A stretch of DNA of 64,000 nt, from contig NZ_JAFCKB010000005.1 of assembly GCF_018130615.1 (NCBI RefSeq), forward strand, positions 1-64,000. The letters are read 5' to 3'. This document shows positions 43,889-53,659 of this stretch, one piece after another (within the stretch, counting starts at the first letter, position 1; each line of letters opens with the position of its first letter). This DNA comes from Bradyrhizobium manausense. GTDB taxonomy: Bacteria; Pseudomonadota; Alphaproteobacteria; Rhizobiales; Xanthobacteraceae. The position numbers and the translations under genes are program-made. The notes beneath the pieces were generated by a model. That model made no database searches and had not been told where the DNA came from. It worked only from the letters and a program-made list of their open reading frames with translations.

Positions 43889-45562
43889 ATGCTGGCGCGT
43901 CTGTCGATCCGTGACATCGTCCTGATCGAACGGCTCGATATCGAATTCGCCACCGGACTTGCGGTTTTGACCGGCGAGACTGGTGCGGGCAAATCCATCC
44001 TGCTCGATGCCTTTGCACTGGCGCTTGGCGGCCGCGGCGACGCCGGCCTCGTGCGCCACGGCGCGGAGCAGGGGCAGGTCACCGCCGTCTTCGATATCCC
44101 GAAGAATCACCCCGCGACGAAAATTCTGGCCGAGAACGGGCTCGACGACACCGGCGAGATGATTCTCCGCCGTGTGCAGCTCGCCGACGGCCGCACCCGC
44201 GCCTTCATCAACGACCAGGCGATCAGCGTGCAGACGTTGAAGGCCGTCGGCGCCGCCCTGGTGGAGATCCACGGCCAGCATGACGAGCGCGCGCTGGTCG
44301 ATGCCACCACCCATCGCCGCCTGCTCGATGCCTTTGCCGGCCTCGAGAAGGACGTCGCGGCCGTCGAAACCCTCTGGGATGCGCGCCGTAGCGCCAATAG
44401 CGAGCTGGAAGAGCATCGCGCCGGCATGGAGCGCGCCGCGCGGGAGGCCGACTATCTGCGCCACGCGTCCGGCGAGCTGAAGCAGCTCGCGCCCAAGGAC
44501 GGCGAGGAGACCTCGCTGGCCCAACGCCGCACCACCATGATGCAGGGCGAGAAGATCGCCTCCGACCTGCGCGAGGCCCAGGAGGTCGTCGGCGGCCATA
44601 ATTCGCCGGTTGCGGCCCTGTCGGCCGCCGTGCGCCGGCTGGAACGCCGCGGCGTCAACTCGCCGGCGCTGGTCGAGCCCGCGGTGAAGGCGATCGACAT
44701 CGCCATCAACGCGCTGGAGGAGGCCGACCAGCATCTCCAGGCGGCGCTCGCCGCAACCGATTTCGACCCGGCCGAGCTCGAACGCATCGAGGAGCGGTTG
44801 TTCGCATTGCGCGCCGCCTCGCGCAAATATTCGACGCCGGTCGACGGCCTGGCCGCGCTTGCCGCCAAATACGCCGCCGATGTCGTGCTGATCGATGCCG
44901 GTGCCTCGCGCTTGAAGAAGCTGGAGCAGGCCGCGATCGAGGCAGATAGCCGCTATGCGGCGGCCGCGAAAAAGCTCTCCGCCTCGCGGCAGAAATCGGC
45001 CGAAAAACTCAACAAGGCCGTCAACGCCGAGCTCGCGCCGCTCAAGCTCGAACGCGCCAAATTCATGACCCAGGTCGCGACCGACGAAGCCGCGCCGGGC
45101 CCGCAAGGCTTCGATCGCGTCGAGTTCTGGGTGCAGACCAACCCGGGCACCAAGGCGGGGGCGATGATGAAGGTCGCCTCGGGCGGCGAGCTCTCACGTT
45201 TCCTCCTGGCGCTCAAGGTGGTGCTGTCCGACCGCGGCTCGGCGCCGACGCTGGTGTTCGACGAAATCGACACCGGTGTAGGCGGCGCGGTGGCGGACGC
45301 CATCGGCGCGCGGCTGGCGCGGCTCGCCGGCAAGGTGCAGGTGATGGCGGTGACGCATGCCCCCCAGGTCGCCGCGCGCGCTGACCAGCATCTCCTGATC
45401 TCCAAGGACGCCCTGGACAAGGGCAAGCGCGTCGCCACCCGCGTCAATGCGCTCGCCGCCGACCACCGCCGCGAAGAGATCGCCCGCATGCTCGCCGGCG
45501 CCGAGATCACCGCCGAGGCGAGGGCGGCTGCGGAGCGACTGCTCAAGGCGGCGACGGCGTAG
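43889..45562 (+). CDS. recN: DNA repair protein RecN (SMC-like)
   Basis: 557 residues. SMC-type ATPase that holds broken ends during recombinational repair. The N-terminal Walker A is TGETGAGKSILLDAF (about 28-42). Two coiled-coil arms (about 150-215 and 300-395) are Glu/Lys/Ala-rich. The C-terminal ABC signature VASGGELSRFLLALK and Walker B TLVFDEIDTGVGG (about 446-458) rebuild the ATPase head. MAVTHAPQVAARAD follows. Normal length. Confidence 0.93.
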   Translation: MLARLSIRDIVLIERLDIEFATGLAVLTGETGAGKSILLDAFALALGGRGDAGLVRHGAEQGQVTAVFDIPKNHPATKILAENGLDDTGEMILRRVQLADGRTRAFINDQAISVQTLKAVGAALVEIHGQHDERALVDATTHRRLLDAFAGLEKDVAAVETLWDARRSANSELEEHRAGMERAAREADYLRHASGELKQLAPKDGEETSLAQRRTTMMQGEKIASDLREAQEVVGGHNSPVAALSAAVRRLERRGVNSPALVEPAVKAIDIAINALEEADQHLQAALAATDFDPAELERIEERLFALRAASRKYSTPVDGLAALAAKYAADVVLIDAGASRLKKLEQAAIEADSRYAAAAKKLSASRQKSAEKLNKAVNAELAPLKLERAKFMTQVATDEAAPGPQGFDRVEFWVQTNPGTKAGAMMKVASGGELSRFLLALKVVLSDRGSAPTLVFDEIDTGVGGAVADAIGARLARLAGKVQVMAVTHAPQVAARADQHLLISKDALDKGKRVATRVNALAADHRREEIARMLAGAEITAEARAAAERLLKAATA

Positions 45563-45570
45563 TTGTGTAT

Positions 45571-45602
45571 CCCGGACGTGGCGCGTTGCGCTGCATCCGG
45601 GG
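45571..45602. repeat. Short inverted repeat between recN and ligA
   Basis: CCCGGA and TCCGGG flank a GC-rich 20-base loop with an inner GGCGCG/TGCGCT partial pairing. It begins 8 bases after the recN stop. It resembles a widespread short intergenic hairpin and may act at the recN transcript end. Confidence 0.5.
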
Positions 45603-45616
45603 AACAAAGAGACTAA

Positions 45617-47806
<2,190 letters not shown>

Positions 47807-47817
47807 AGTCGGTGCCG

Positions 47818-47896
47818 TCGTTCCGGGGCGATGCGAAGCATCGAACCCGGAAGTTTGAGATTCCGGGTTCGCCTCTTTAAGGCGCCCCCGAATGAC
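47818..47896. repeat. Intergenic palindromic repeat, family A (short variant)
   Basis: Starts GTCGTTCCGGGGCGATGCG and ends CCCCGAATGAC, with the family inner segment TTGAGATTCCGGG. It occupies the gap between the convergent ligA and MFS genes, where it may act as a two-way transcript end. Confidence 0.8.
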
Positions 47897-47908
47897 GAAG
47901 AAAAAGTC

Positions 47909-49189
47909 TCACATCATCCCCGTCTCTTCCTCTTCCGCCTGTTCGATCAATTCCTCGCTCACCACTATCTCCCGGCGGGGGACGATGAAGAGCATTGTCG
48001 AGGCGCAGAGCAGCGAGATGGCGAGCACGGCGGAGGTCAGCGGCAGCGTCGTTGCGGAGTGGCCACCGAGATAGGCGCCGAATTGCGACAAAAGCGCGCC
48101 GATGCCCTGCTGCAGGAAGCCCATCGCGCCCGACGCGGTGCCCGCGGCTTCGGGGCGAATGCTGATGGCGCCGGCGGCGGAATTCGCCATCACGAAGGCA
48201 TTGCCGACCATCACGATCATCTGCGTGCCGAACAGCCAGGCGGGCGCTTCGTTCCAGCCGGTCAAACTCCATAGCAGGTTCAACAGGCTGCCGCAGAGTT
48301 GCAGGCCGAGGCCGAACCAGATCAGCTTTTCCAGCGAGTGGCGTGGCGCAAAGCGCACGCAGAGCAGGTTGCCGACCAGATAAGCAAATCCGGTCGTGGC
48401 GAACCACGCGCCGTATTCGGCGCTGCTGCGGCCCATCTGCGTCACGACGATGTAGGGACCGCCGCCGGCGAAGGTGAAGATGATCTGCGATGCCAGCACC
48501 TGGCACATCACATAGCCGATGAAGGCACGGCTCTTGATGAGAGTGCCGACGTCGCTGCGAAAGCCGCCGCTGCCGACCGCGCGATCGCGCCGCGTCTCGG
48601 GCAGCGCCAACGCGATGCCGACAGCAACGGCGATCGCGCCGATCGTGACGGCGTAGAAGATCGCGCGCCAGCCGAACGCGGTCTCGATCAGGCCGCCGGT
48701 GAGCGGCGAGACCATCTGGCCGATCATCAGGGCGGCGACCACGAGGCTGATCATGGAGGCGACGCGGTCGCGCTCATAGATGTCGCGGATGATGGCGCGG
48801 CTGATCACCATGCCGGACGCGCCGCCGAGCGCCTGGAAGAAGCGCGCCGCGATCAGCTGCGGCAGGGTCTCGGCAAAGATGCAGGCGACGCTCGCCGCGA
48901 CCATCAGCGCGAGGCCGCCAAGCAGCACCGGGCGCCGGCCGAACTTGTCCGACAGCGGCCCCATGATCAGCTGCGACAGCGCGATGCCGACCATGTAGAG
49001 CGACACCGTCATCTGCGCGATCGAGATGTCGCGTCCGAACGTCGTCGCCAGCACGGGCAGCGCCGGAACCAGGATGTAAAGCGAGATCGGCGCGATCCCG
49101 GTCATGACGACCAGCAGCAGCAACACCACGCGCGAGGTCGCGATGTTCTTCATTGCCGCGTCCGGCGGCCTGCTGATCATGCCGTGCAT
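47909..49189 (-). CDS. Bcr/CflA-family multidrug MFS exporter
   Basis: 426 residues with 12 membrane spans. MFS features of the DHA1 Bcr type are clear: ISLYILVPALPVLATTFG in the first span, LIMGPLSDKFGRRPVLLGG (motif A, about 74-92), RFFQALGGASGMVISRAIIRDIY (about 116-138) and SPLTGGLIETAFGWRAIFY (about 160-178). Bicyclomycin/sulfonamide-type compounds are the family substrates; the true one here is unknown. A Glu-rich C-terminal tail (EELIEQAEEEETG). Convergent with ligA. Confidence 0.9.
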   Translation of the reverse strand: MHGMISRPPDAAMKNIATSRVVLLLLVVMTGIAPISLYILVPALPVLATTFGRDISIAQMTVSLYMVGIALSQLIMGPLSDKFGRRPVLLGGLALMVAASVACIFAETLPQLIAARFFQALGGASGMVISRAIIRDIYERDRVASMISLVVAALMIGQMVSPLTGGLIETAFGWRAIFYAVTIGAIAVAVGIALALPETRRDRAVGSGGFRSDVGTLIKSRAFIGYVMCQVLASQIIFTFAGGGPYIVVTQMGRSSAEYGAWFATTGFAYLVGNLLCVRFAPRHSLEKLIWFGLGLQLCGSLLNLLWSLTGWNEAPAWLFGTQMIVMVGNAFVMANSAAGAISIRPEAAGTASGAMGFLQQGIGALLSQFGAYLGGHSATTLPLTSAVLAISLLCASTMLFIVPRREIVVSEELIEQAEEEETGMM

Positions 49190-49410
49190 AAGTGTCCGTC
49201 TTTCGAAGTCGAATCGACTGTAGCGTGCTCACACAAGACGGACATCGGCGTTTCGGAATGCGGCTATACCGATTCCGGGACTGTCATAATAACAGTGTGC
49301 AGGAGGCCGTTATTTTACGGGCAAACTGCGTCAGGAGCGTGCAAATTTCGTCGTGAGTACGGGCGAAAGCGGTCAAGCCTTGCGCCGGTCGCGTAGCGCC
49401 ATGCGCGGCG

Positions 49411-51237
49411 CTACGTCAGCGCCGCCGTCGCCTGGTCGAGCCACGCCTTCGTCGCCTCATCCAGCGCCGGCGCGACTTCGGCCCGCACGCGGGCGTGGTA
49501 GGCGTTCAACCAGTCGAGCTCGTCCTTGCCCAGCATCGCAACATCGATCAAGCGCCGATCGATCGGCGCCAGCGTCAGCGTCTCGAACGCGTTCATCGAT
49601 TTTTCGGCGCCCTTGATGTCGGCGGCGACCACGAGCTCGAGGTTCTCGATGCGGATGCCGAAGCCGTCGGTCTTGTAATAGCCGGGCTCGTTGGAGAGGA
49701 TCATGCCGCGCTTCAGCGGCGTGGTGCCGAGCTTCGAGATCCGCGCCGGTCCCTCGTGCACCGACAAATAGCTGCCGACGCCGTGGCCGGTGCCGTGCTC
49801 GAAATCGACGCCGGCGGCCCAGAGATATTGCCGCGCCAGTGTGTCGAGCTGCGCGCCTGTGGTGCCGTCGGGGAAGATTGCGCGCGCGATCGCGATATGG
49901 CCGCGCAGCACGCGGGTAAAGCGGTCGCGCATCTCGTCCGTCGGCTCACCCACGGCCATGGTGCGGGTGACGTCGGTGGTGCCGTCTTCATATTGGGCGC
50001 CGGAATCGATCAGCAGGAGGTCGCCGGGCACGATGCGCCGGTTGCTCTTGCGCGTGACGCGATAGTGCACGATGGCGCCGTTCGGGCCGGTGCCGGAGAT
50101 GGTCGGGAATGACACGTCCTTCAGCGCGCCGGTGTCGCGGCGGAAGGTCTCCAGCGCTTCCACGGCGTCGATCTCGGTGAGCTTGCCGCTTCCTGCCTCG
50201 CGATCGATGAAGGCGAGGAACCGCGCCAGTGCGATTGCATCGCGCCGGTGTGCCGTCTGGGTGCCCGTGATCTCGGTCGCGTTCTTCACGGCCTTCAGCA
50301 GCGCGATCGGGTCGCTGCCGCGCACCGGCTTGCCGCCGCCGCCGGCGATCAAGCGGCTGAGGGCATCGGCCGCCGTGGCGCTGTCGAGCGCAATCGCAGC
50401 GCCGCTCTTGGCGAGCGCCATCAGCGTCGGCGTCAGCGCATCGGGCTCGCGCACGTCGGCGGATTGCTCGAGATGATCGCGCGTCAGGTTCGAGAGCTTG
50501 CGGTGGTCGATGAAAATCGTGGGACGGCCGACCTTGGGCACCAGCGCGTAGGACAGCGGCAGCGGCGTATGCGCGACGTCGGCACCACGGATGTTGAAGG
50601 TCCAGGCGACCGCATGGCTGTCCGACAGCACCAGCGCGTCGGCGCCGAGCTTCTCGATCTCGCTCTTGATCTGCGCCACCTTCTCGGCCTCGGCGACGCC
50701 GGCATATTGCAGGCCGTGGATCGCGACCGGCGCGACCGGGGCTTGAGGCCGGTCCTGCCAGACCGTATCGACCGGGTTGCTGTCGACCGCCACCAGTTCG
50801 GCGCCGGCCTTGGCACAGGCGGCAGAGAGCCGCTCAGCTGCCGTAAAAGTGTGCAGCCACGGATCAAATCCTAGGCGATCGCCGGATTTGAGATGTGCCG
50901 AGACCCAGCTCTCCGGTGGCGGATCAATCAGCGATTCCACTGACCACGCCTTGGCATCGACCTGCTTGGCCGCCTGGATCGTGTAGCGACCGTCGACGAA
51001 CAATGCGGCTTCCTGGGCCAGCACCACCGCGAGCCCCGCCGAGCCGGTGAAGCCGGTGAGCCAGGCGAGCCGTTCTTCGGAGGGCGCCACATATTCATTC
51101 TGCTGCTGGTCGGCGCGCGGAATGACGAAGCCGGTCAACTTGCGGCGGGCGAGTTCTTCACGGAGTGCAGCCAGGCGTGCCGTCAATGCGACACCGGCCT
51201 CAGGCTCCTCGAATGTCTGGAAGTGTGCTTCGAACAT
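49411..51237 (-). CDS. pepP: M24-family Xaa-Pro aminopeptidase
   Basis: 608 residues, the long, three-domain form. Two creatinase-like N-terminal domains (about 1-310), then the pita-bread catalytic domain. Metal-binding segments: LIDSGAQYEDGTTDVTRT (two Asp, about 396-413), HGTGHGVGSYLSVHEGP (His, about 478-494) and ILSNEPGYY and GFGIRIENL (two Glu). All five metal ligands are present, so it should be active on Xaa-Pro peptides in the cytoplasm. Divergent from a 59-residue gene at 51423. Confidence 0.92.
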   Translation of the reverse strand: MFEAHFQTFEEPEAGVALTARLAALREELARRKLTGFVIPRADQQQNEYVAPSEERLAWLTGFTGSAGLAVVLAQEAALFVDGRYTIQAAKQVDAKAWSVESLIDPPPESWVSAHLKSGDRLGFDPWLHTFTAAERLSAACAKAGAELVAVDSNPVDTVWQDRPQAPVAPVAIHGLQYAGVAEAEKVAQIKSEIEKLGADALVLSDSHAVAWTFNIRGADVAHTPLPLSYALVPKVGRPTIFIDHRKLSNLTRDHLEQSADVREPDALTPTLMALAKSGAAIALDSATAADALSRLIAGGGGKPVRGSDPIALLKAVKNATEITGTQTAHRRDAIALARFLAFIDREAGSGKLTEIDAVEALETFRRDTGALKDVSFPTISGTGPNGAIVHYRVTRKSNRRIVPGDLLLIDSGAQYEDGTTDVTRTMAVGEPTDEMRDRFTRVLRGHIAIARAIFPDGTTGAQLDTLARQYLWAAGVDFEHGTGHGVGSYLSVHEGPARISKLGTTPLKRGMILSNEPGYYKTDGFGIRIENLELVVAADIKGAEKSMNAFETLTLAPIDRRLIDVAMLGKDELDWLNAYHARVRAEVAPALDEATKAWLDQATAALT

Positions 51238-51422
51238 GGCTCAGTTTAGGATCATGGGGATCAGTCCGCAATGTGGACGCAATTGCCATCTCATCTGGCA
51301 TGGACTGTGCTTGAAAATGTTCCGTTCGAATTGAGTGGAGTAGTGGATGCGGCAGTTGCGCTTCGTCCGGATAACAAGGAAATTCGCGCGGGTGGTTCAT
51401 CTCAACGGCGAGGGGACACACG

Positions 51423-51602
51423 ATGCCATCTTTCACCTTTGAAAAGATTTCGCCGCCGGTGCGCCGCGCACCGGCCGTAACGACACCGAAAAAGCCGCGC
51501 GGCATCATCAGCCAGATGATCGACCGTTTCGCCGAGCGTCGCGCCAGGCGGTCCTTGCAGGGCGAGCGCGCATTGCGCCAGGACGACAAGCCGGCGGAGT
51601 AG
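51423..51602 (+). CDS. Small basic protein of unknown function (59 residues)
   Basis: An ATG at 51423 with GAGGGGA about 8 bases upstream opens 59 codons to a TAG at 51600-51602. It begins MPSFTFEKISPPVRRAPAV, has a very basic middle (TTPKKPRGIISQ; AERRARRSLQGERALR) and ends DDKPAE. Hydrophilic, no membrane span. Reasonable ribosome binding site and divergent location relative to the M24 peptidase support it. The function is unknown; RNA or DNA binding is possible from charge only. Confidence 0.6.
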   Translation: MPSFTFEKISPPVRRAPAVTTPKKPRGIISQMIDRFAERRARRSLQGERALRQDDKPAE

Positions 51603-51610
51603 GGCGTTGT

Positions 51611-51738
51611 TCACCTCGCCCCGCTTGCGGGGAGAGGTCGGATTGCGGAGCAATCCGGGTGAGGGGACTTTCCACGCGTTCACCGTCCCCGTGGAGACTC
51701 CCCCTCACCCCAACCCTCTCCCCGCAAGCGGGGCGAGA
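51611..51738. repeat. Intergenic palindromic repeat, family D
   Basis: Starts CCTCGCCCCGCTTGCGGGG and ends CCCCGCAAGCGGGGCGAG, inverted copies. It shares the layout of the copy at 7331-7461, including GAGACTCC in the centre, but the end stems use GGGG in place of GGGAG. Confidence 0.85.
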
Positions 51739-51753
51739 GAGCGCCCACCTCGC

Positions 51754-52641
51754 TCATCCCATCTTCCGCAGCAATAAACTGCTCCATCCCTCGATCCGCA
51801 GATGCCGGAGCGGCACGAGGCCGCGTGCGCGATAGGCCGCGATCACGGCGGGCGCCTGGTGGGTCAGCAGGCCGGAGAGAATGACGCGGGCGCCGGGCGC
51901 AAGGTGCCGGACCATCGGACCTGCCAATTGGCGTAACGGATTGGCAAGGATGTTGGCCAGCACCAGGTCGAACGGGCCGCTTTTGGCAAAATCCGGTGCA
52001 GCGAAGCCGGTGGCCCGGATCACCCGCACATATTGTCCGGCTTCGTTCAGGGCCGCGTTCTCGGCCGCGACCCGCACCGAAGGCGGATCGATGTCGGAGG
52101 CCAGCACCGCACGATGCAGCGTCCTGGCGGCGGCGATTCCCAGCACGCCCGTTCCGGTGCCGAGGTCGAGCACGCGTTTCGGCCGTGCATGTTTCAGGAC
52201 ATGGTCAAGCAGAAGTAAACAGCCACGCGTGGTGCCGTGGTGTCCGGTTCCGAAGGCGAGCGCTGCCTCGATCTCGATGGCGAGCTTGTTTGGCGCCACG
52301 CGATCGCGATCGTGGCTGCCGTGGACGACGAACCGTCCGGCCGGCACGGGAACGAGGTCCTGCAGGCTCGCCTTGACCCAATCCTTGGCCTCGACCGTGT
52401 CGAAGGCAAGCTTCGCTGCGATGGCATTTCCTGCTGAGGTTGCAACGAGTTCGCGAAGCAAAGCCTGGTCCGGCGCCTCGGCAAAATGCAGCGTGACGTC
52501 CCATTCTCCGTCCGGCCGCTCGAAGGCGGCAACCGCCGCATCGCCCTCGAAAAACACCTCCGTGAGAACGTCGACGACACGCCTGGCAGCAGCCTCATTG
52601 CCGATTGAAAAGCTGGCGCGATGGGTAGGAGAAGGCTGCAT
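51754..52641 (-). CDS. prmA: Ribosomal protein L11 methyltransferase
   Basis: 295 residues. It trimethylates lysines and the N-terminus of ribosomal protein L11. The N-terminal recognition domain (about 1-95) precedes a class I SAM fold: AFGTGHHGTTRGCLLLLD (about 127-144), VLDLGTGTGVLGIAAA (about 155-170), ASDIDPPSV and the catalytic-site motif LVLANILANPL (about 226-236). GTGHH is the family hallmark. Start ATG at 52641; divergent from the Flp pilin gene. Confidence 0.93.
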   Translation of the reverse strand: MQPSPTHRASFSIGNEAAARRVVDVLTEVFFEGDAAVAAFERPDGEWDVTLHFAEAPDQALLRELVATSAGNAIAAKLAFDTVEAKDWVKASLQDLVPVPAGRFVVHGSHDRDRVAPNKLAIEIEAALAFGTGHHGTTRGCLLLLDHVLKHARPKRVLDLGTGTGVLGIAAARTLHRAVLASDIDPPSVRVAAENAALNEAGQYVRVIRATGFAAPDFAKSGPFDLVLANILANPLRQLAGPMVRHLAPGARVILSGLLTHQAPAVIAAYRARGLVPLRHLRIEGWSSLLLRKMG

Positions 52642-52664
52642 TATAGGGTTCCGTTGGGTTCAAT

Positions 52665-52685
52665 TTGGGGAACTTTTGTTCCCAA
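52665..52685. promoter_or_regulatory. Inverted repeat in the prmA / flp divergent promoter region
   Basis: TTGGGGAAC (52665-52673) faces GTTCCCAA (52678-52685), an 8-base inverted repeat with one bulged G. A -10-like TATAAC follows at 52693, oriented toward the pilin gene. The placement over the expected -35 region suggests a regulator site, perhaps for pilin control. Confidence 0.4.
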
Positions 52686-52796
52686 TTTTCCGTATAACTT
52701 GCGGTTCCCCGGTTAACTGGGCCGTAGGTTGTGCTCCGTACATTTCCGGAGTGTTGGAACCACCCGACACACCCTGGAATGGAATGGAGGCAAATC

Positions 52797-52961
52797 TTGA
52801 AGCGCATGGTTCTGAAGTTCTGGTCCGACGAGTCCGGCGCGACCGCGATCGAGTACGGCCTGATTGCGGCCGGCATCGCGCTGGCGATCATCACCGTGGT
52901 GAACAACCTCGGCTCCACGATGAACGACAAGTTCGGTTCGATTAGCAGCTCCTTGAAGTAA
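52797..52961 (+). CDS. Flp/Fap-family type IVb pilin, TTG start
   Basis: 54 residues. The TTG at 52797 is preferred because GGAGG lies 6 bases upstream; the next in-frame ATG (52806) is too far from it. Basic leader KRMVLKFWSDESG, then the cleavage site before ATAIEYGLIAAGIALAII, with the conserved Glu at mature position 5 and the hydrophobic stalk of Flp pilins. The prepilin peptidase CpaA would cleave after the Gly. The usual cpa/tad assembly genes are not in the window, so this is an isolated pilin gene. Confidence 0.85.
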   Translation: MKRMVLKFWSDESGATAIEYGLIAAGIALAIITVVNNLGSTMNDKFGSISSSLK

Positions 52962-53016
52962 TTTCTGCCTCCCATTTCCCAACGGGGGCTCCTTTCTTCA
53001 TAGATGGCTTTTTCGA

Positions 53017-53062
53017 CGACCGCCCGCTGAGGAATTGCCCTCCGGCGGGCGAAGTCGTTTTT
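53017..53062 (+). terminator. Probable terminator after the Flp pilin gene
   Basis: CGACCGCCCGC (53017-53027) pairs with GCGGGCG and GTCG (53045-53057) across a 2-base bulge, followed by TTTTT (53058-53062). It lies 55 bases after the pilin stop. Confidence 0.75.
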
Positions 53063-53250
53063 GGGGGAGCGACCAAGGCAGTTGTCGCTGCGGATGCCCG
53101 GTAGTGTCTCACAGATTCTTACAAGATACTAAGCTCAAGCGGGTTCTTTCCGTTAGGCAGGCGGAAACACGCGAAAACATCAATCGTAAGGTCTTGGCCG
53201 CAGTTGGTCGGCGGGGTATCGGCGGCACTTAGCGGTAAGCTTCGCAAGAG

Positions 53251-53475
53251 ATGGACGCAGCAATGAAACGAGTCGCGATCGCCGCCGCCGTGATATTTGG
53301 TGCAATCTTCGCTTTGAAGCTGACAGCTAACAAACCTGACGCGAAGTTTAGCGCTCATTTCAGAGACGCTTGGAGCACCTGCAAAGGACTATATCCCGAG
53401 GCCAAAGGGAAGGATTTTGATGATTGTGTGAGCGGGTTGGTTGCGCCCTACGTGATTTCTTCAGATCGCAAGTGA
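53251..53475 (+). CDS. Small exported or membrane-anchored protein of unknown function
   Basis: 74 residues (an ATG at 53263 gives 70). N-terminal hydrophobic segment VAIAAAVIFGAIFAL follows MKR, so it is secreted or anchored. The rest, about 50 residues, has two Cys (WSTCKGLYPE, FDDCVSGLV) that could pair. GC content is visibly lower than in neighbours, with codons such as TTT and ATA, a possible sign of recent acquisition. I do not recognise a family. Confidence 0.55.
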   Translation: MDAAMKRVAIAAAVIFGAIFALKLTANKPDAKFSAHFRDAWSTCKGLYPEAKGKDFDDCVSGLVAPYVISSDRK

Positions 53476-53524
53476 CGAAATTTCAAACTGAGACATTACC
53501 GGATGCCCACTCATGATCGCCGCG

Positions 53525-53659
53525 TCATCCACCGGCCTATACCCGGTTTATCCTGTCGCTTCTCCACAGCCTTGCTCGCGCATGTCCCAAGCGATCGAGC
53601 CAAGCTTCCACGGCTTCCCCACAGCACTGTCAACATATCTATCCACAGGCCTATCCACG
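53525..53659 (+). other. Cluster of DnaA-box-like words
   Basis: Five words close to TTATCCACA occur on the plus strand: TCATCCACC (53525), TTCTCCACA (53560), TTCCCCACA (53615), CTATCCACA (53639) and CTATCCACG (53651). Each differs from the DnaA consensus by one to a few bases. No coding gene occupies 53476-53650. It may be a DnaA-binding or regulatory patch, or a decayed repeat. Confidence 0.3.
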
